From assembly GCA_964399535.1 (NCBI GenBank), contig CAYNRE010000011.1:1-7767 (forward strand): a stretch of DNA of 7,767 bases, in the 5' to 3' direction. The translations under genes were made by a program, and so were the position numbers. Origin of the DNA: CAYNRE01 sp964399535. GTDB taxonomy: Bacteria > Planctomycetota > Planctomycetia > Pirellulales > CAYNRE01. This document shows, in pieces, positions 1 to 4,841 of this stretch. Every line of letters starts with the position of its first letter. Positions within the stretch are counted from its first letter, which is position 1. Below the pieces are notes generated by a model. It did not search any database. It was not told the origin of the DNA and saw only the letters and a program-made list of their open reading frames with translations.

Positions 1-299
1 GCCAGCAGGAAGTCGGCGTCCCGGACGATCAGCTCGTTCCGTACGTAGCCCGCCCGGCGGCCGTATCGGTCCCAATCGGGCACGTGCTCCGTCAGGCCGG
101 TCCAGTTGGTCACGGCCCAGTCGGCCGCCATGGTGTCGACGCCCCGCGCGCCTCCCGACACGATGCGGACCTCGCCGGGCGGCAGCATGTGGTCCTCATC
201 CGGCACGTACCCGTACGCCTCCTCGACGAACCGATACAGCACGCGCCAGATGAACGGGCGATCCGGCCAGTCGCGAGAGCCGACGACCGCGAGGTTCAT
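1..299 (-). CDS. DUF2493 / SLOG-family (YspA/cpYpsA-like) nucleotide-binding protein, 3' end outside window
   Basis: The first ~99 residues are present, and the frame leaves the window at position 1. The hallmark segments of DUF2493 are clear: VVGSRDW near the start (residues 5-11), IVSGGARGVDTMAADWA around residues 48-64, and DWDRYGRRAGYVRNELIV with the ADFLL strand near the visible end. The SLOG fold is a Rossmann-like domain that binds nucleotides or nucleotide-derived ligands; the phage copies are widespread and their role is not settled. The ATG at 299 overlaps the preceding stop as ATGA, so translation is probably coupled. Confidence 0.9.
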   Translation of the reverse strand, partial: MNLAVVGSRDWPDRPFIWRVLYRFVEEAYGYVPDEDHMLPPGEVRIVSGGARGVDTMAADWAVTNWTGLTEHVPDWDRYGRRAGYVRNELIVRDADFLL

Positions 300-463
300 G
301 CCCGCCCGCCAATCGGGTTGCGCCGCCAGTAGGACGGCCAGCCTTCCGACCCGTCACGGCCGAGGTGCCGCATGTCCTGCGCGGCCAGCCGGGCCTCGGC
401 CCGCATGGAGTGGACCATCGTGTCCCATCGGGACCAGCCGGGCGGCGTGTTGTCCGTCTCCAT
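296..463 (-). CDS. Unknown small Trp/Arg-rich protein (55 aa)
   Basis: The protein has 55 residues: METDNTPPGWSRWDTMVHS at the N-terminus, a helix AEARLAAQDMRHLGRDG, and a Trp/Arg-rich end (GWPSYWRRNPIGGRA). I translated this gene by hand; it is short but bounded by a start three bases after the previous stop and an ATGA overlap with the DUF2493 gene. No strong Shine-Dalgarno sequence precedes it, so translation is probably coupled to the gene before. The family is unknown. Confidence 0.65.
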   Translation of the reverse strand: METDNTPPGWSRWDTMVHSMRAEARLAAQDMRHLGRDGSEGWPSYWRRNPIGGRA

Positions 464-466
464 CGC

Positions 467-712
467 TCAGGCCGCCCGGCTGGCCACGCGGCCGACCCGC
501 ATGACGGCCTGTGGGTACTGGGCGAAGAACGCGTCCCGCTGGCTGTCGAACGTGCCTAGCGGCTTGCCGTAGGACGCGCGGGCCAGCTCGCCGTCCGGGC
601 CGGTCACGACGATGTCGTACGTCTTGGCCCCGCCCGACTGGGCCTCGATGTCGATGCCGACGATGAAGCTGGCGCGCGATGCCGGGTCCGTAATGATCTC
701 CACGATGCCCAT
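467..712 (-). CDS. Unknown small protein (81 aa)
   Basis: The protein has 81 residues. ATG 712 (MGIVEIITDPASRASFIVG) has AGGAG upstream and follows leader copy C; the open frame to 775 runs through that leader and is not used. The sequence alternates hydrophobic and polar residues like a small beta protein (ASFIVGIDIE, KTYDIVVTGPDGEL), then has a basic, aromatic C-terminus (RDAFFAQYPQAVMRVGRVASRAA). There are no cysteines. The frame is followed three bases later by the next ATG. No family is recognised. Confidence 0.7.
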   Translation of the reverse strand: MGIVEIITDPASRASFIVGIDIEAQSGGAKTYDIVVTGPDGELARASYGKPLGTFDSQRDAFFAQYPQAVMRVGRVASRAA

Positions 713-784
713 TACCTTCTCCTCTGCGTTACGAGAGGAGGATCGGCCCGACGCGTGCCGGGCCGAATGCGTCATGCGTAAGAA
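713..784 (-). promoter_or_regulatory. Conserved leader, copy C (TTCTTAC-65-ATG)
   Basis: It begins with TTCTTACGC (784-776), again exactly 65 nt before the start codon (712). The downstream CTTCCTAT of copies A and B is replaced by GACGCATT, but the C, AT and C columns are kept. CCGATCCTC at leader positions 39-47 and TAAC at 54-57 align with the other copies, followed by AGGAG. An eight-pair hairpin TCGGCCCG/CGGGCCGA (743-766, eight-base loop) ends at the shared CCGA, at the same place as the weaker stem in copy B. Confidence 0.55.
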
Positions 785-788
785 CTTC

Positions 789-1040
789 CTATGGCCGGTC
801 GTGAACGCGGTTCAGCTCGGCCACCAGACCATCGAGGATGAAGTCCGTCAGGTCGCAGTCCGTCGCGGGCGACGCCGCCATCGTGTCGGGCTGGATGTGC
901 AACTCGACCTCCGTCTCGCCCCGGATGGCGATGACCACGATGGCCTTGCGGCGCGGCGTCGACAGGCAGGCCGCGTCGAACTCCAGCCGCTCGATCGCGT
1001 TGTTCCGCATCCACTGGTCCAGCTCGTACAGGTTCAGCAC
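789..1040 (-). CDS. Unknown small acidic protein (83 aa)
   Basis: The protein has 83 residues with a GTG start at 1040, AAAGGA nine bases upstream. It begins VLNLYELDQWMRNNAIERLEFDAAC, continues with a strand pair (RKAIVVIAIRGETEVELHIQP, residues ~31-51 in part) and ends in a helix (DLTDFILDGLVAELNRVHDRP). An alpha-beta-beta-alpha layout is suggested. It has two Cys that do not form a motif. Its TAG is followed at once by leader copy C. I do not recognise the family. Confidence 0.7.
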   Translation of the reverse strand: MLNLYELDQWMRNNAIERLEFDAACLSTPRRKAIVVIAIRGETEVELHIQPDTMAASPATDCDLTDFILDGLVAELNRVHDRP

Positions 1041-1053
1041 GGTGTTTATCCTT

Positions 1054-1176
1054 TCACTGCGACACCAGCACGAGGCCGATGGCCACGCCGATGGCCACGA
1101 CGAGCGTGCCGATGACGGCGTGCTGCCCGGCCGTCAGGATGGCGTCGACGAGCTGCCGATCGAATTGGGGCGTCAT
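1054..1176 (-). CDS. 40-residue single-pass membrane peptide
   Basis: The protein has 40 residues: a polar N-terminus (MTPQFDRQLVDAILTAGQH), then one hydrophobic helix (AVIGTLVVAIGVAIGLVLV, about residues 20-38) and a two-residue tail. The start is an ATGA overlap with GGAGG six bases upstream, and the next gene's AAAGGA follows its TGA, so both ends are well defined. It is probably an inner-membrane peptide. Similar tiny membrane proteins in phages include superinfection-exclusion or lysis helpers, but nothing in the sequence points to one of these. Confidence 0.7.
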   Translation of the reverse strand: MTPQFDRQLVDAILTAGQHAVIGTLVVAIGVAIGLVLVSQ

Positions 1177-1472
1177 GCTGGCCTCCGATCGTGCCAGCCG
1201 TAGACGTGCACGATGAACGCGGCCGTCGGGTCTATCGCCATGGCCACCGTGCCGAGGAAGCCGCCGTCCGGCAGGTTGTCCGGCACGTCCTCGCCCGTCC
1301 GGAGCGAGACGAACTGATGCAGGCTTTCGCCTTCGTCGACCTCCGGGTCTACCTCGAAGTAGGCGGCGGGCCGCGCCTTTTGGTCAAGCCCGACCGACAG
1401 GAAGCGCGCGCCGTGCGGCACGTACACATCCGTGTCGCCGTGAAGGGCCAGACGGTACTTGAAGATCCTCAT
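1173..1472 (-). CDS. DUF7352-like small phage protein (99 aa)
   Basis: The protein has 99 residues, starting MRIFKYRLALHGDTDVYVPHGARFLSVGLD (shown in two parts: the opening MRIFKYRL and the PHGARFLSVGLD segment). It ends LGTVAMAIDPTAAFIVHVYGWHD. The MRIFKY...P.GA..L.V...........VDP......F....TG......YIGT....FHV layout is what I know as DUF7352-type phage proteins; the biochemical role is unknown. The start at 1472 has AGAGGAGA upstream, and the open frame to 1733 is a shadow. Its TGA overlaps the next ATG as ATGA. The operator-like palindrome copy 1 sits just ahead of the ribosome site, so the gene may be under repressor control. Confidence 0.7.
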   Translation of the reverse strand: MRIFKYRLALHGDTDVYVPHGARFLSVGLDQKARPAAYFEVDPEVDEGESLHQFVSLRTGEDVPDNLPDGGFLGTVAMAIDPTAAFIVHVYGWHDRRPA

Positions 1473-1484
1473 CGCGTCTCCTCT

Positions 1485-1501
1485 GCCGGTACTGTACCGG
1501 C
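1485..1501. promoter_or_regulatory. Operator-like palindrome, copy 1
   Basis: GCCGGTAC-A-GTACCGGC (minus strand), a perfect 17-bp palindrome with a single central base at 1493. It fills the gap between the preceding stop (1504) and the AGAGGAGA ribosome site of the DUF7352-like gene. It is the best copy of a three-member family in this window. Confidence 0.65.
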
Positions 1502-1503
1502 CG

Positions 1504-1860
1504 CTAGAACTGCTGGATGGCCTGCTGTAGCGTCTCGCGCACGATGTCGATGCGGGCGTCGCGCAGCTCCCTCTCGGGTATGACGACCAGCGCGCGCTCG
1601 CTACCACGCCATGCCCGGACGGACACGTTGCCCGTGCTGGGATCGCGGTCGACCTCGATCCGGTCGATGCGGAACTCGTGCATGGCGTCATGGATGTGGC
1701 CCGTGCCCTCATCGACCTGCCGCCTGCCGACACGCTCCGCCTCGCGGATCAGGTCGTTCAGCGCGTCTTGATTGGCCCGGCAAGCGTAGCAGTCAGCATC
1801 GCGGCAGCCCGACATGCGGCGCAGGACCTCATCGCGTGCCTTCTCCAATGGGGTCGGCAT
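1504..1860 (-). CDS. Unknown protein with Cys cluster (118 aa)
   Basis: The protein has 118 residues. I chose ATG 1860, just after the previous stop; the open frame reaching 2010 shadows the previous gene. Near the N-terminus lies C19-x4-C24-x2-C27 (GCRDADCYACRAN) between two helices (PLEKARDEVLRRM, NDLIREAERVGRRQ), a possible metal site needing a fourth ligand such as H55 or H58 (GHIHDAMHEF). The second half looks like alternating strands (FRIDRIEVDRD, NVSVRAWRG, RALVVIPERE) and a final helix. The CxxxxCxxC pattern with an alpha/beta tail is seen in phage hypothetical proteins, but I assign no function. Its TAG is followed by operator-like copy 1. Confidence 0.7.
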   Translation of the reverse strand: MPTPLEKARDEVLRRMSGCRDADCYACRANQDALNDLIREAERVGRRQVDEGTGHIHDAMHEFRIDRIEVDRDPSTGNVSVRAWRGSERALVVIPERELRDARIDIVRETLQQAIQQF

Positions 1861-1862
1861 GG

Positions 1863-2012
1863 CTACAGGTCCAGTAGCTCGGCGTAGACACGCCGAATGT
1901 TCGCCGTGAAGTACCCGTAAGGCCAGCCCTGCGCGGCCGTCGCGCCGTCCTCGATCTGCTGAAGCCGGAGCTGCTGGCCGCGTGCCACCGCGCCCGTTCC
2001 GTTGGTCCACAT
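1863..2012 (-). CDS. Unknown small protein (49 aa)
   Basis: The protein has 49 residues, starting MWTNGTGAVARGQQLRLQQ. The ATG at 2012 has AGAGGA upstream and follows conserved leader A. The N-terminal 25 residues are Gln-rich and helical, the middle is GWPYGYFTAN, and the end is helical (IRRVYAELLDL). There are no cysteines or membrane segments. It stops two bases before the next ATG. Short and unrecognised, but supported by its ribosome site, the leader and the close downstream start. Confidence 0.65.
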   Translation of the reverse strand: MWTNGTGAVARGQQLRLQQIEDGATAAQGWPYGYFTANIRRVYAELLDL

Positions 2013-2084
2013 GGTCCCGGTCCTCTCGCTACACCATGACCATCGGGCAGGCGGGCGGCGAGCTGAATAGGAAGGGCGTAAGAA
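2013..2084 (-). promoter_or_regulatory. Conserved leader, copy A (TTCTTAC-65-ATG)
   Basis: It starts directly after the MazG-like stop with TTCTTAC-GCC-CTTCCTAT (2084-2067), matching copy B at 16 of 18 positions and with the same 65-nt distance to the start codon (2012). The inner block CCGATGGTC and the TAGC block fall at the same positions as in copies B and C. AGAGGACC acts as the ribosome site. The first seven bases also form the right arm of a GGCGTAA-TTC-TTACGCC hairpin with the end of the upstream gene. Confidence 0.6.
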
Positions 2085-2369
2085 TTACGCCGATTCGTCC
2101 ATCACGTCGATCGTGTCGTGGATGAGGCGGATCGCCATGGCGGCCACTTGCAGCGCCTCGGCCCGGATGCGCGCCCGCCGCTGCTGGCCCTTCTCCAGAC
2201 CGGCTACCGGCTGGGTCGGCCCCCAGTAGACCTCGTTGCGCAGCTCGCGCGCTTCCTCGTCCAACACGGCCCAGCCCTCGTGGGCCGAGTGGAAGGCCGT
2301 CGGGTGCTTCTCCTGCGCGCGCGCCAGCTCGGCCAGCACGTCCATTGCGATGCGATCTACGTTCGGCAT
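2085..2369 (-). CDS. MazG-like / all-alpha NTP pyrophosphohydrolase-like protein (94 aa)
   Basis: The protein has 94 residues. The ATG at 2369 has AGGAG nine bases upstream. The sequence FHSAHEGWAVLDEEARELRNEV (residues 26-47), followed by RAEALQVAAMAIRLIHDTID (69-88), resembles small phage members of the MazG-like all-alpha NTP pyrophosphatase fold. E38, E39 and E42 would match the EExxE metal motif and E71 the second helix's acidic residue; the usual final ExxD is not clear. These enzymes hydrolyse nucleoside triphosphates to monophosphate and pyrophosphate, but divergent phage copies may be inactive. Residues 50-67 form a Pro/Gly-rich then basic linker. Its last codons and TAA join the TTCTTAC leader copy A, together forming the perfect inverted repeat GGCGTAA-TTC-TTACGCC. 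Confidence 0.65.
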   Translation of the reverse strand: MPNVDRIAMDVLAELARAQEKHPTAFHSAHEGWAVLDEEARELRNEVYWGPTQPVAGLEKGQQRRARIRAEALQVAAMAIRLIHDTIDVMDESA

Positions 2370-2401
2370 GGGTACGGCTCCTCTACATGCCGAGGCCGTG
2401 T

Positions 2402-2429
2402 TGCCCGCCGGGGATCAGACCGGCGGGCA
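2402..2429 (-). terminator. Ten-pair GC hairpin, possible terminator or attenuator
   Basis: TGCCCGCCGG pairs perfectly with CCGGCGGGCA around an eight-base loop. No U-run follows on either strand, so it is not a classical intrinsic terminator, although in GC-rich actinobacterial genomes hairpins without U-tails can terminate. It lies about 30 nt before the MazG-like start and could instead act as an attenuator or mRNA 5'-end protector. Confidence 0.4.
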
Positions 2430-2548
2430 GGCCGGTGCCCCGACCACCACGGGTGCGGTGCTCGCATCTGAGCTACGGCACGCCCTACGGCCGCCCTCAC
2501 GGACGACCCCGCGTGCCGGGCGGGCCGCGACGCCCGCCGTCCTCCGCT

Positions 2549-2565
2549 GCCCTTACTGTACCGGG
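2549..2565. promoter_or_regulatory. Operator-like palindrome, copy 2
   Basis: The minus strand reads CCCGGTACAGTAAGGGC, centred on 2557. It shares the TACAGTA heptamer and GGC/GCC flanks with copies 1 and 3. It is the only copy not directly next to an accepted start codon and lies inside the gene-free stretch, about 190 nt before the MazG-like gene. A repressor site or stoperator role is inferred from the repetition. Confidence 0.55.
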
Positions 2566-2611
2566 CACGGTATCGATATAGCCGGTGATCCGTACTTAGC
2601 CCTGCTCGAAG

Positions 2612-2764
2612 CTAACGGAACGGCACGCCCGGCACGATCAGATCGAGACCGCACGTACAAGGCCAGCTTCGACCCTCGCCCGCTATGGCTTCGGCCCACA
2701 CCTGTCGGCAGTCATTCCGATGGCGCAGGTAGGGGCGGAGTCGTTCGATCAGCTCGCTCGTCAT
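2612..2764 (-). CDS. Small CxC protein (50 aa)
   Basis: The protein has 50 residues, MTSELIERLRPYLRHRNDC in its first part. Cys19 plus C36-x-C38 in WPCTCGLD give a possible three-Cys, His-assisted metal site (RHRNDC...CTCGLD). This RHRxDC...CxCGL pattern is one I associate with short proteins in actinobacterial phages; the function is not known to me. The ATG overlaps the terminase-like stop (ATGA), so it is probably co-translated. It ends at TAG 2612 and is followed by about 240 bases without a gene, so it is likely the last gene of its transcription unit. Confidence 0.75.
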   Translation of the reverse strand: MTSELIERLRPYLRHRNDCRQVWAEAIAGEGRSWPCTCGLDLIVPGVPFR

Positions 2765-3291
2765 CCCTGCTCGACCTCGCGGAACGAGCCTTCGACGAGC
2801 TGGTCGACCGGCAGGGCGAACGCCTCGATCGGGGCCGGGCCGTCCATGTGGATGTGGACCTCGTGGATCTCGGTGTTGTGGACCAGCGCGTTCGCATCGC
2901 GGTCGCCCCGCGCCCACCGGTCGGGGAAGCGACGGGCAAGGAACGTCTCGCTGGCTCGCCAGTCGCCTGCAAACGCGGCCTGCCACGTGTGGACGGCGTA
3001 CAGCTCGGCCTCGGCCAGCGCCTTGTCCAGCTCGTTCACCAGCAGGACGTAGACCGAGTCGGCCTCGTCCATCCCGTCGTCCCGTTCGCGGATGCCGCGG
3101 GCTCGCCACGTCGTGTACGTGCTCCACGGGATCGACAGGGCGGAGCAAGCGGCCGTCGTGTAGTTGCCGCCCCGCACGATGTCGCACATGGCGCGGACAC
3201 GGGCCGGGCTGAGGTGCTTCGGTCGCTTGCGCGCATGGCCAACCCGTCGCAGGTTGTCCGTCGTTAGCTCTAGGGCCGCCGTGTCGCTCAT
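2761..3291 (-). CDS. terS: Terminase small subunit-like HTH protein (176 aa)
   Basis: The protein has 176 residues. The ATG at 3291 has GGAGAG nine bases upstream; Met44 of the longer frame is less well placed. Residues about 25-60 form a helix-turn-helix of the kind used by phage terminase small subunits to grip packaging sites (RVRAMCDIVRGGNYTTAAC, then STYTTWRARG). The middle (about 75-125) has the usual long helices ending in the family hallmark ETFLARRFPDRWARGD. Such subunits recognise the packaging start and load the large ATPase/nuclease subunit. The C-terminus (HEVHIHMDGPAPIEAF) would be the large-subunit-binding part by analogy. No large subunit follows in this window, so another HTH role (regulator) remains possible. 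The stop overlaps the next start as ATGA. Confidence 0.75.
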   Translation of the reverse strand: MSDTAALELTTDNLRRVGHARKRPKHLSPARVRAMCDIVRGGNYTTAACSALSIPWSTYTTWRARGIRERDDGMDEADSVYVLLVNELDKALAEAELYAVHTWQAAFAGDWRASETFLARRFPDRWARGDRDANALVHNTEIHEVHIHMDGPAPIEAFALPVDQLVEGSFREVEQG

Positions 3292-3352
3292 GGGCGCTCT
3301 CTCCACTGGGTTCATCCAGTGTACGAGAGTGAACCATTGCGAGTCTAGGGCA
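3292..3352 (-). promoter_or_regulatory. Intergenic region with nested inverted repeats and possible promoter
   Basis: This gap before the terminase-like gene contains two interlocked inverted repeats. One is CACTGG-N6-CCAGTG (3304-3321). The other is GGTTCA-N15-TGAACC (3309-3314 with 3330-3335 on the plus strand). On the minus strand a weak sigma70-like pair TAGACT-18 nt-TACACT overlaps both repeats. That layout would suit a repressed promoter for the downstream genes. Both boxes match consensus at only four of six positions, so the promoter is tentative. A ribosome site (GGAGAG) follows the repeats. Confidence 0.4.
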
Positions 3353-3529
3353 TCACGCCCGTCGTGGCATCCGGTAGGTCCGCTGCACGTCATAGATGCC
3401 CGCGAGGGCTCGGCCGATCGGCAGGGACGGGTCCGTGCGGTCACGCTCGTCGAGCGCGAGCTGGTCGATGATGCTATAGGCGCGATCGAGGATGGCTTCG
3501 TCCTCTCGCGTCAGGTGCATCTCAGGCAT
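3353..3529 (-). CDS. Unknown small helical protein (58 aa)
   Basis: The protein has 58 residues beginning MPEMHLTREDEAILDRAYSI. I chose ATG 3529 rather than the ATG at 3538 because GAGG sits nine bases upstream of 3529 but directly against 3538. The same 12-base stretch precedes the start I favour for the large zinc-ribbon gene. The stop of the upstream gene overlaps this start by eight bases. Residues 8-30 look like one amphipathic helix with acidic faces, followed by a Pro-containing turn and a basic tail (VQRTYRMPRRA). It is the last gene before the 61-base gap that precedes the terminase-like gene. I do not recognise the family. Confidence 0.7.
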   Translation of the reverse strand: MPEMHLTREDEAILDRAYSIIDQLALDERDRTDPSLPIGRALAGIYDVQRTYRMPRRA

Positions 3530-3836
3530 GCGCGCCATCCTCTACCGTGCCGACTACGGGGAACAGCTCATCGAGGGACAGCGGCCCCATCCCGCCTGCG
3601 TGTCGGGCGCTTATCTCCGTGAGGGTCTGCGCGCCCTCTCTCCCGGCCGTGAACGCGTGGCCATGGGGACCGAGGCCCGTCAGGCACGGCATGCAGCCCC
3701 TCGGGCCATCATCCCCTTCGTACTCGCCCGACCCGCCGCACACTGGGCACGTGCCCTCGTGCTCCTCGCGCGTCAGGCCGCACAGGCCGTAATCCACGCC
3801 CGTTGAGGTCATGCCGTCCGCTTGGCACCGTGTCAT
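3522..3836 (-). CDS. DnaJ-like zinc-knuckle protein (104 aa)
   Basis: The protein has 104 residues. The start at 3836 is an ATGA overlap with AGGAG six bases upstream. C30-x2-C33-GGSG followed by C48-x2-C51 is the CxxCxGxG-type knuckle known from DnaJ central domains and the anti-TRAP family. C4 and C19, with nearby His26, may add a second site (CGLTREEHEGTC). The C-terminal half (about 62-104) is soluble, with an acidic PLSLDELFPVVGTVEDG stretch. It is the third Cys-rich gene in a row. Family membership beyond a zinc knuckle is not established, and a function cannot be assigned. Confidence 0.8.
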   Translation of the reverse strand: MTRCQADGMTSTGVDYGLCGLTREEHEGTCPVCGGSGEYEGDDGPRGCMPCLTGLGPHGHAFTAGREGAQTLTEISARHAGGMGPLSLDELFPVVGTVEDGAHA

Positions 3837-4096
3837 GCCGATCTCCTCAGTCCCCTACCCCACAGGTCGATCTCCCGTGCCCGCCTGATCCTTGCCGCTT
3901 CGCGCGCCTCGTCGTCAGCCCGCCGGGCGAGCACAAGGGCGGGCGTGGCGTGCTGGGACGCATCACAGGCCGGATTGGGGCAGGCCGTCGCGCCAGACGA
4001 CACTAGGATGGGCTGGCCGCAGAACGGGCAGTCCACCGACCCGTCGGGCCACCAGCGGCGGAAGGGCCGCTCCTCGCCGAGCGCGTTGGCCAGCAT
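3833..4096 (-). CDS. Zinc-ribbon protein with helical basic tail (87 aa)
   Basis: The protein has 87 residues. The ATG at 4096 overlaps the upstream TGA by one base and has GGAGGG upstream. The longer open frame to 4189 is a shadow. One four-Cys zinc ribbon is visible: C23-x2-C26 (CPFCGQPI) and C39-x4-C44 (CPNPAC). From about residue 53 to 87 follows a strongly basic, helix-forming tail (LARRADDEAREAARIRRARE). A ribbon plus basic helix suggests DNA or RNA binding, which is inference. It ends in ATGA overlap with the next Cys-rich gene, whose AGGAG lies in its final codons. Confidence 0.8.
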   Translation of the reverse strand: MLANALGEERPFRRWWPDGSVDCPFCGQPILVSSGATACPNPACDASQHATPALVLARRADDEAREAARIRRAREIDLWGRGLRRSA

Positions 4097-4572
4097 CAGT
4101 CCCTCCGGACCCGGTCGTACAGATCCATGAGCCACAGGACCCACGCGCGCAGGGCCGCGGGCTCGTAAGCCGCACGACACGGTACGCACAGCGGAACCGA
4201 AGCGAACGGCACGGCCGGGATGGTCACGCCGCAGTCACCACATACGTCCTCGCAGTCCCCCCAGCACTCGACCTCGGGCGCGATCATATCGGCGTCTTGC
4301 AGCTCGGCCACCTCGGTCCAGCCGCACCATGGGCACGCGATGCTGCCATCCCCTGTATCAGGGCCGTCTGAGGCGATTAGGCAGGTCTGACCGCACCGGC
4401 CGCACCGGTAATCCTCGGCGCAGCTCGGACATGGTCCGCCGTCGGGCGGCTCCCACATGGACCCGTAGGTGTACCACGAGCCTCGGCCACCGCAGTGCTG
4501 GCACGCGTCGGGCCACCGCTCCCACCAGTCCAGCTCGTTCACCTGCTGGATGAGGCATGCTACAGAGTGCAT
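4096..4572 (-). CDS. Multi-zinc-ribbon protein (158 aa, six CxxC pairs)
   Basis: The sequence is dominated by zinc-ribbon half-sites. With the start at 4572, CxxC pairs occur at 24/27 (CQHCGGRG, DnaJ-like), 48/51 (CPSC), 57/60 (CGRC), 80/83 (CPWCG), 111/114 (CGDCG) and 129/132 (CVPC), with further Cys at 6, 64, 103 and 107. This can supply three or four zinc sites. The C-terminus (about 138-158) is a helix rich in Leu, Trp and Arg. An in-frame ATG at 4593 forms ATGA with the preceding gene and would add seven residues, but it lacks a ribosome site. The ATG at 4572 has GAGG nine bases upstream, so I prefer it. It stops one base into the next ATG (TGATG). Binding to nucleic acid or protein is plausible; no specific role is recognised. 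Confidence 0.8.
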   Translation of the reverse strand: MHSVACLIQQVNELDWWERWPDACQHCGGRGSWYTYGSMWEPPDGGPCPSCAEDYRCGRCGQTCLIASDGPDTGDGSIACPWCGWTEVAELQDADMIAPEVECWGDCEDVCGDCGVTIPAVPFASVPLCVPCRAAYEPAALRAWVLWLMDLYDRVRRD

Positions 4573-4589
4573 CCGCGCCATCCTCGTCT

Positions 4590-4769
4590 TCATAGCGTCA
4601 CCGCGATGGCCAGCAGGACCATGGCCCCGCCGATCCACGTCAGGAACATGCCGAGGCAGCAACGCTCGTAACGGGTCACGCTTCCACCCAGCGACACGGC
4701 GTCCTCGACGCGCAGGCTGTAGAGGCCGTTTGAACCACGGCCGACCACGACGTTAACCTTTGCCTTCAT
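4590..4769 (-). CDS. Small C-terminally anchored membrane protein (59 aa)
   Basis: The protein has 59 residues. The start at 4769 has GAGGAGG upstream. The N-terminal half is polar (MKAKVNVVVGRGSNGLYSLRVEDAV in two visible pieces), and the last ~20 residues form one hydrophobic helix (GMFLTWIGGAMVLLAIAVTL). C37 and C38 lie just before the helix. This suggests a tail-anchored protein with most of its mass on one side of the membrane. It follows the conserved TTCTTAC leader and its TGA overlaps an ATG of the next gene as ATGA. An open frame extends upstream to 5048, but that part runs through the tRNAs. I do not recognise the family. Confidence 0.75.
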   Translation of the reverse strand: MKAKVNVVVGRGSNGLYSLRVEDAVSLGGSVTRYERCCLGMFLTWIGGAMVLLAIAVTL

Positions 4770-4841
4770 GCTCGCCTCCTCGCGGCTATAGCTAGAGGTT
4801 CGGCGAAGTACGACCGAGAGCGCATAGGAAGCGGGTAAGAA
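4770..4841 (-). promoter_or_regulatory. Conserved leader, copy B (TTCTTAC-65-ATG)
   Basis: A minus-strand leader between tRNA-Asp and the 59-residue membrane protein. It begins TTCTTAC-CCG-CTTCCTAT (4841-4824), identical in 16 of 18 positions to copy A (2084-2067). From the end of TTCTTAC to the ATG is 65 nt, as in copies A and C. Other columns shared by all three copies are CCGA-W-NN-TC at leader positions 39-47 and TA-R-C at 54-57, followed by a ribosome site (GAGGAGG here). TCGGT and GCCGA (leader 25-29 and 38-42) can pair around an eight-base loop. It may be a promoter with its 5' UTR or a structured RNA element; which one cannot be settled from sequence alone. Confidence 0.6.

Larger units (their letters stand above)
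2370..2611 (-). other. Gene-free stretch with operator-like site and hairpins
   Basis: I see no convincing gene here on either strand. Short frames exist but lack ribosome sites and have Arg/Pro-rich composition. In transcription order it holds an A+T patch with the palindrome TATCGATA (around 2571-2580), operator-like copy 2 (2549-2565), a seven-pair GC hairpin (2519-2538) and a ten-pair hairpin (2402-2429) just ahead of the next gene's ribosome site. The gap could hold a transcription terminator, a promoter for the next gene, or a small RNA. Confidence 0.5.

Noticed and set aside
1070..1110. Tandem CGATGGCCACG direct repeat
   Set aside because: It lies inside the 40-residue membrane peptide and is explained by the repeated Val-Ala-Ile-Gly codons of its helix.
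2430..2500. D-arm-like TAGCTCAG...GAGC stretch (minus strand) suggesting a third tRNA
   Set aside because: The GCTC/GAGC stem is present, but no acceptor stem, no anticodon loop with U33 and no TTCRA T-loop could be fitted. At best a remnant.
2236..3267. 343-codon open frame on the plus strand
   Set aside because: Antisense to the terminase-like, CxC and MazG-like genes. No ribosome site or recognisable domain, low-complexity Arg/Ala content.
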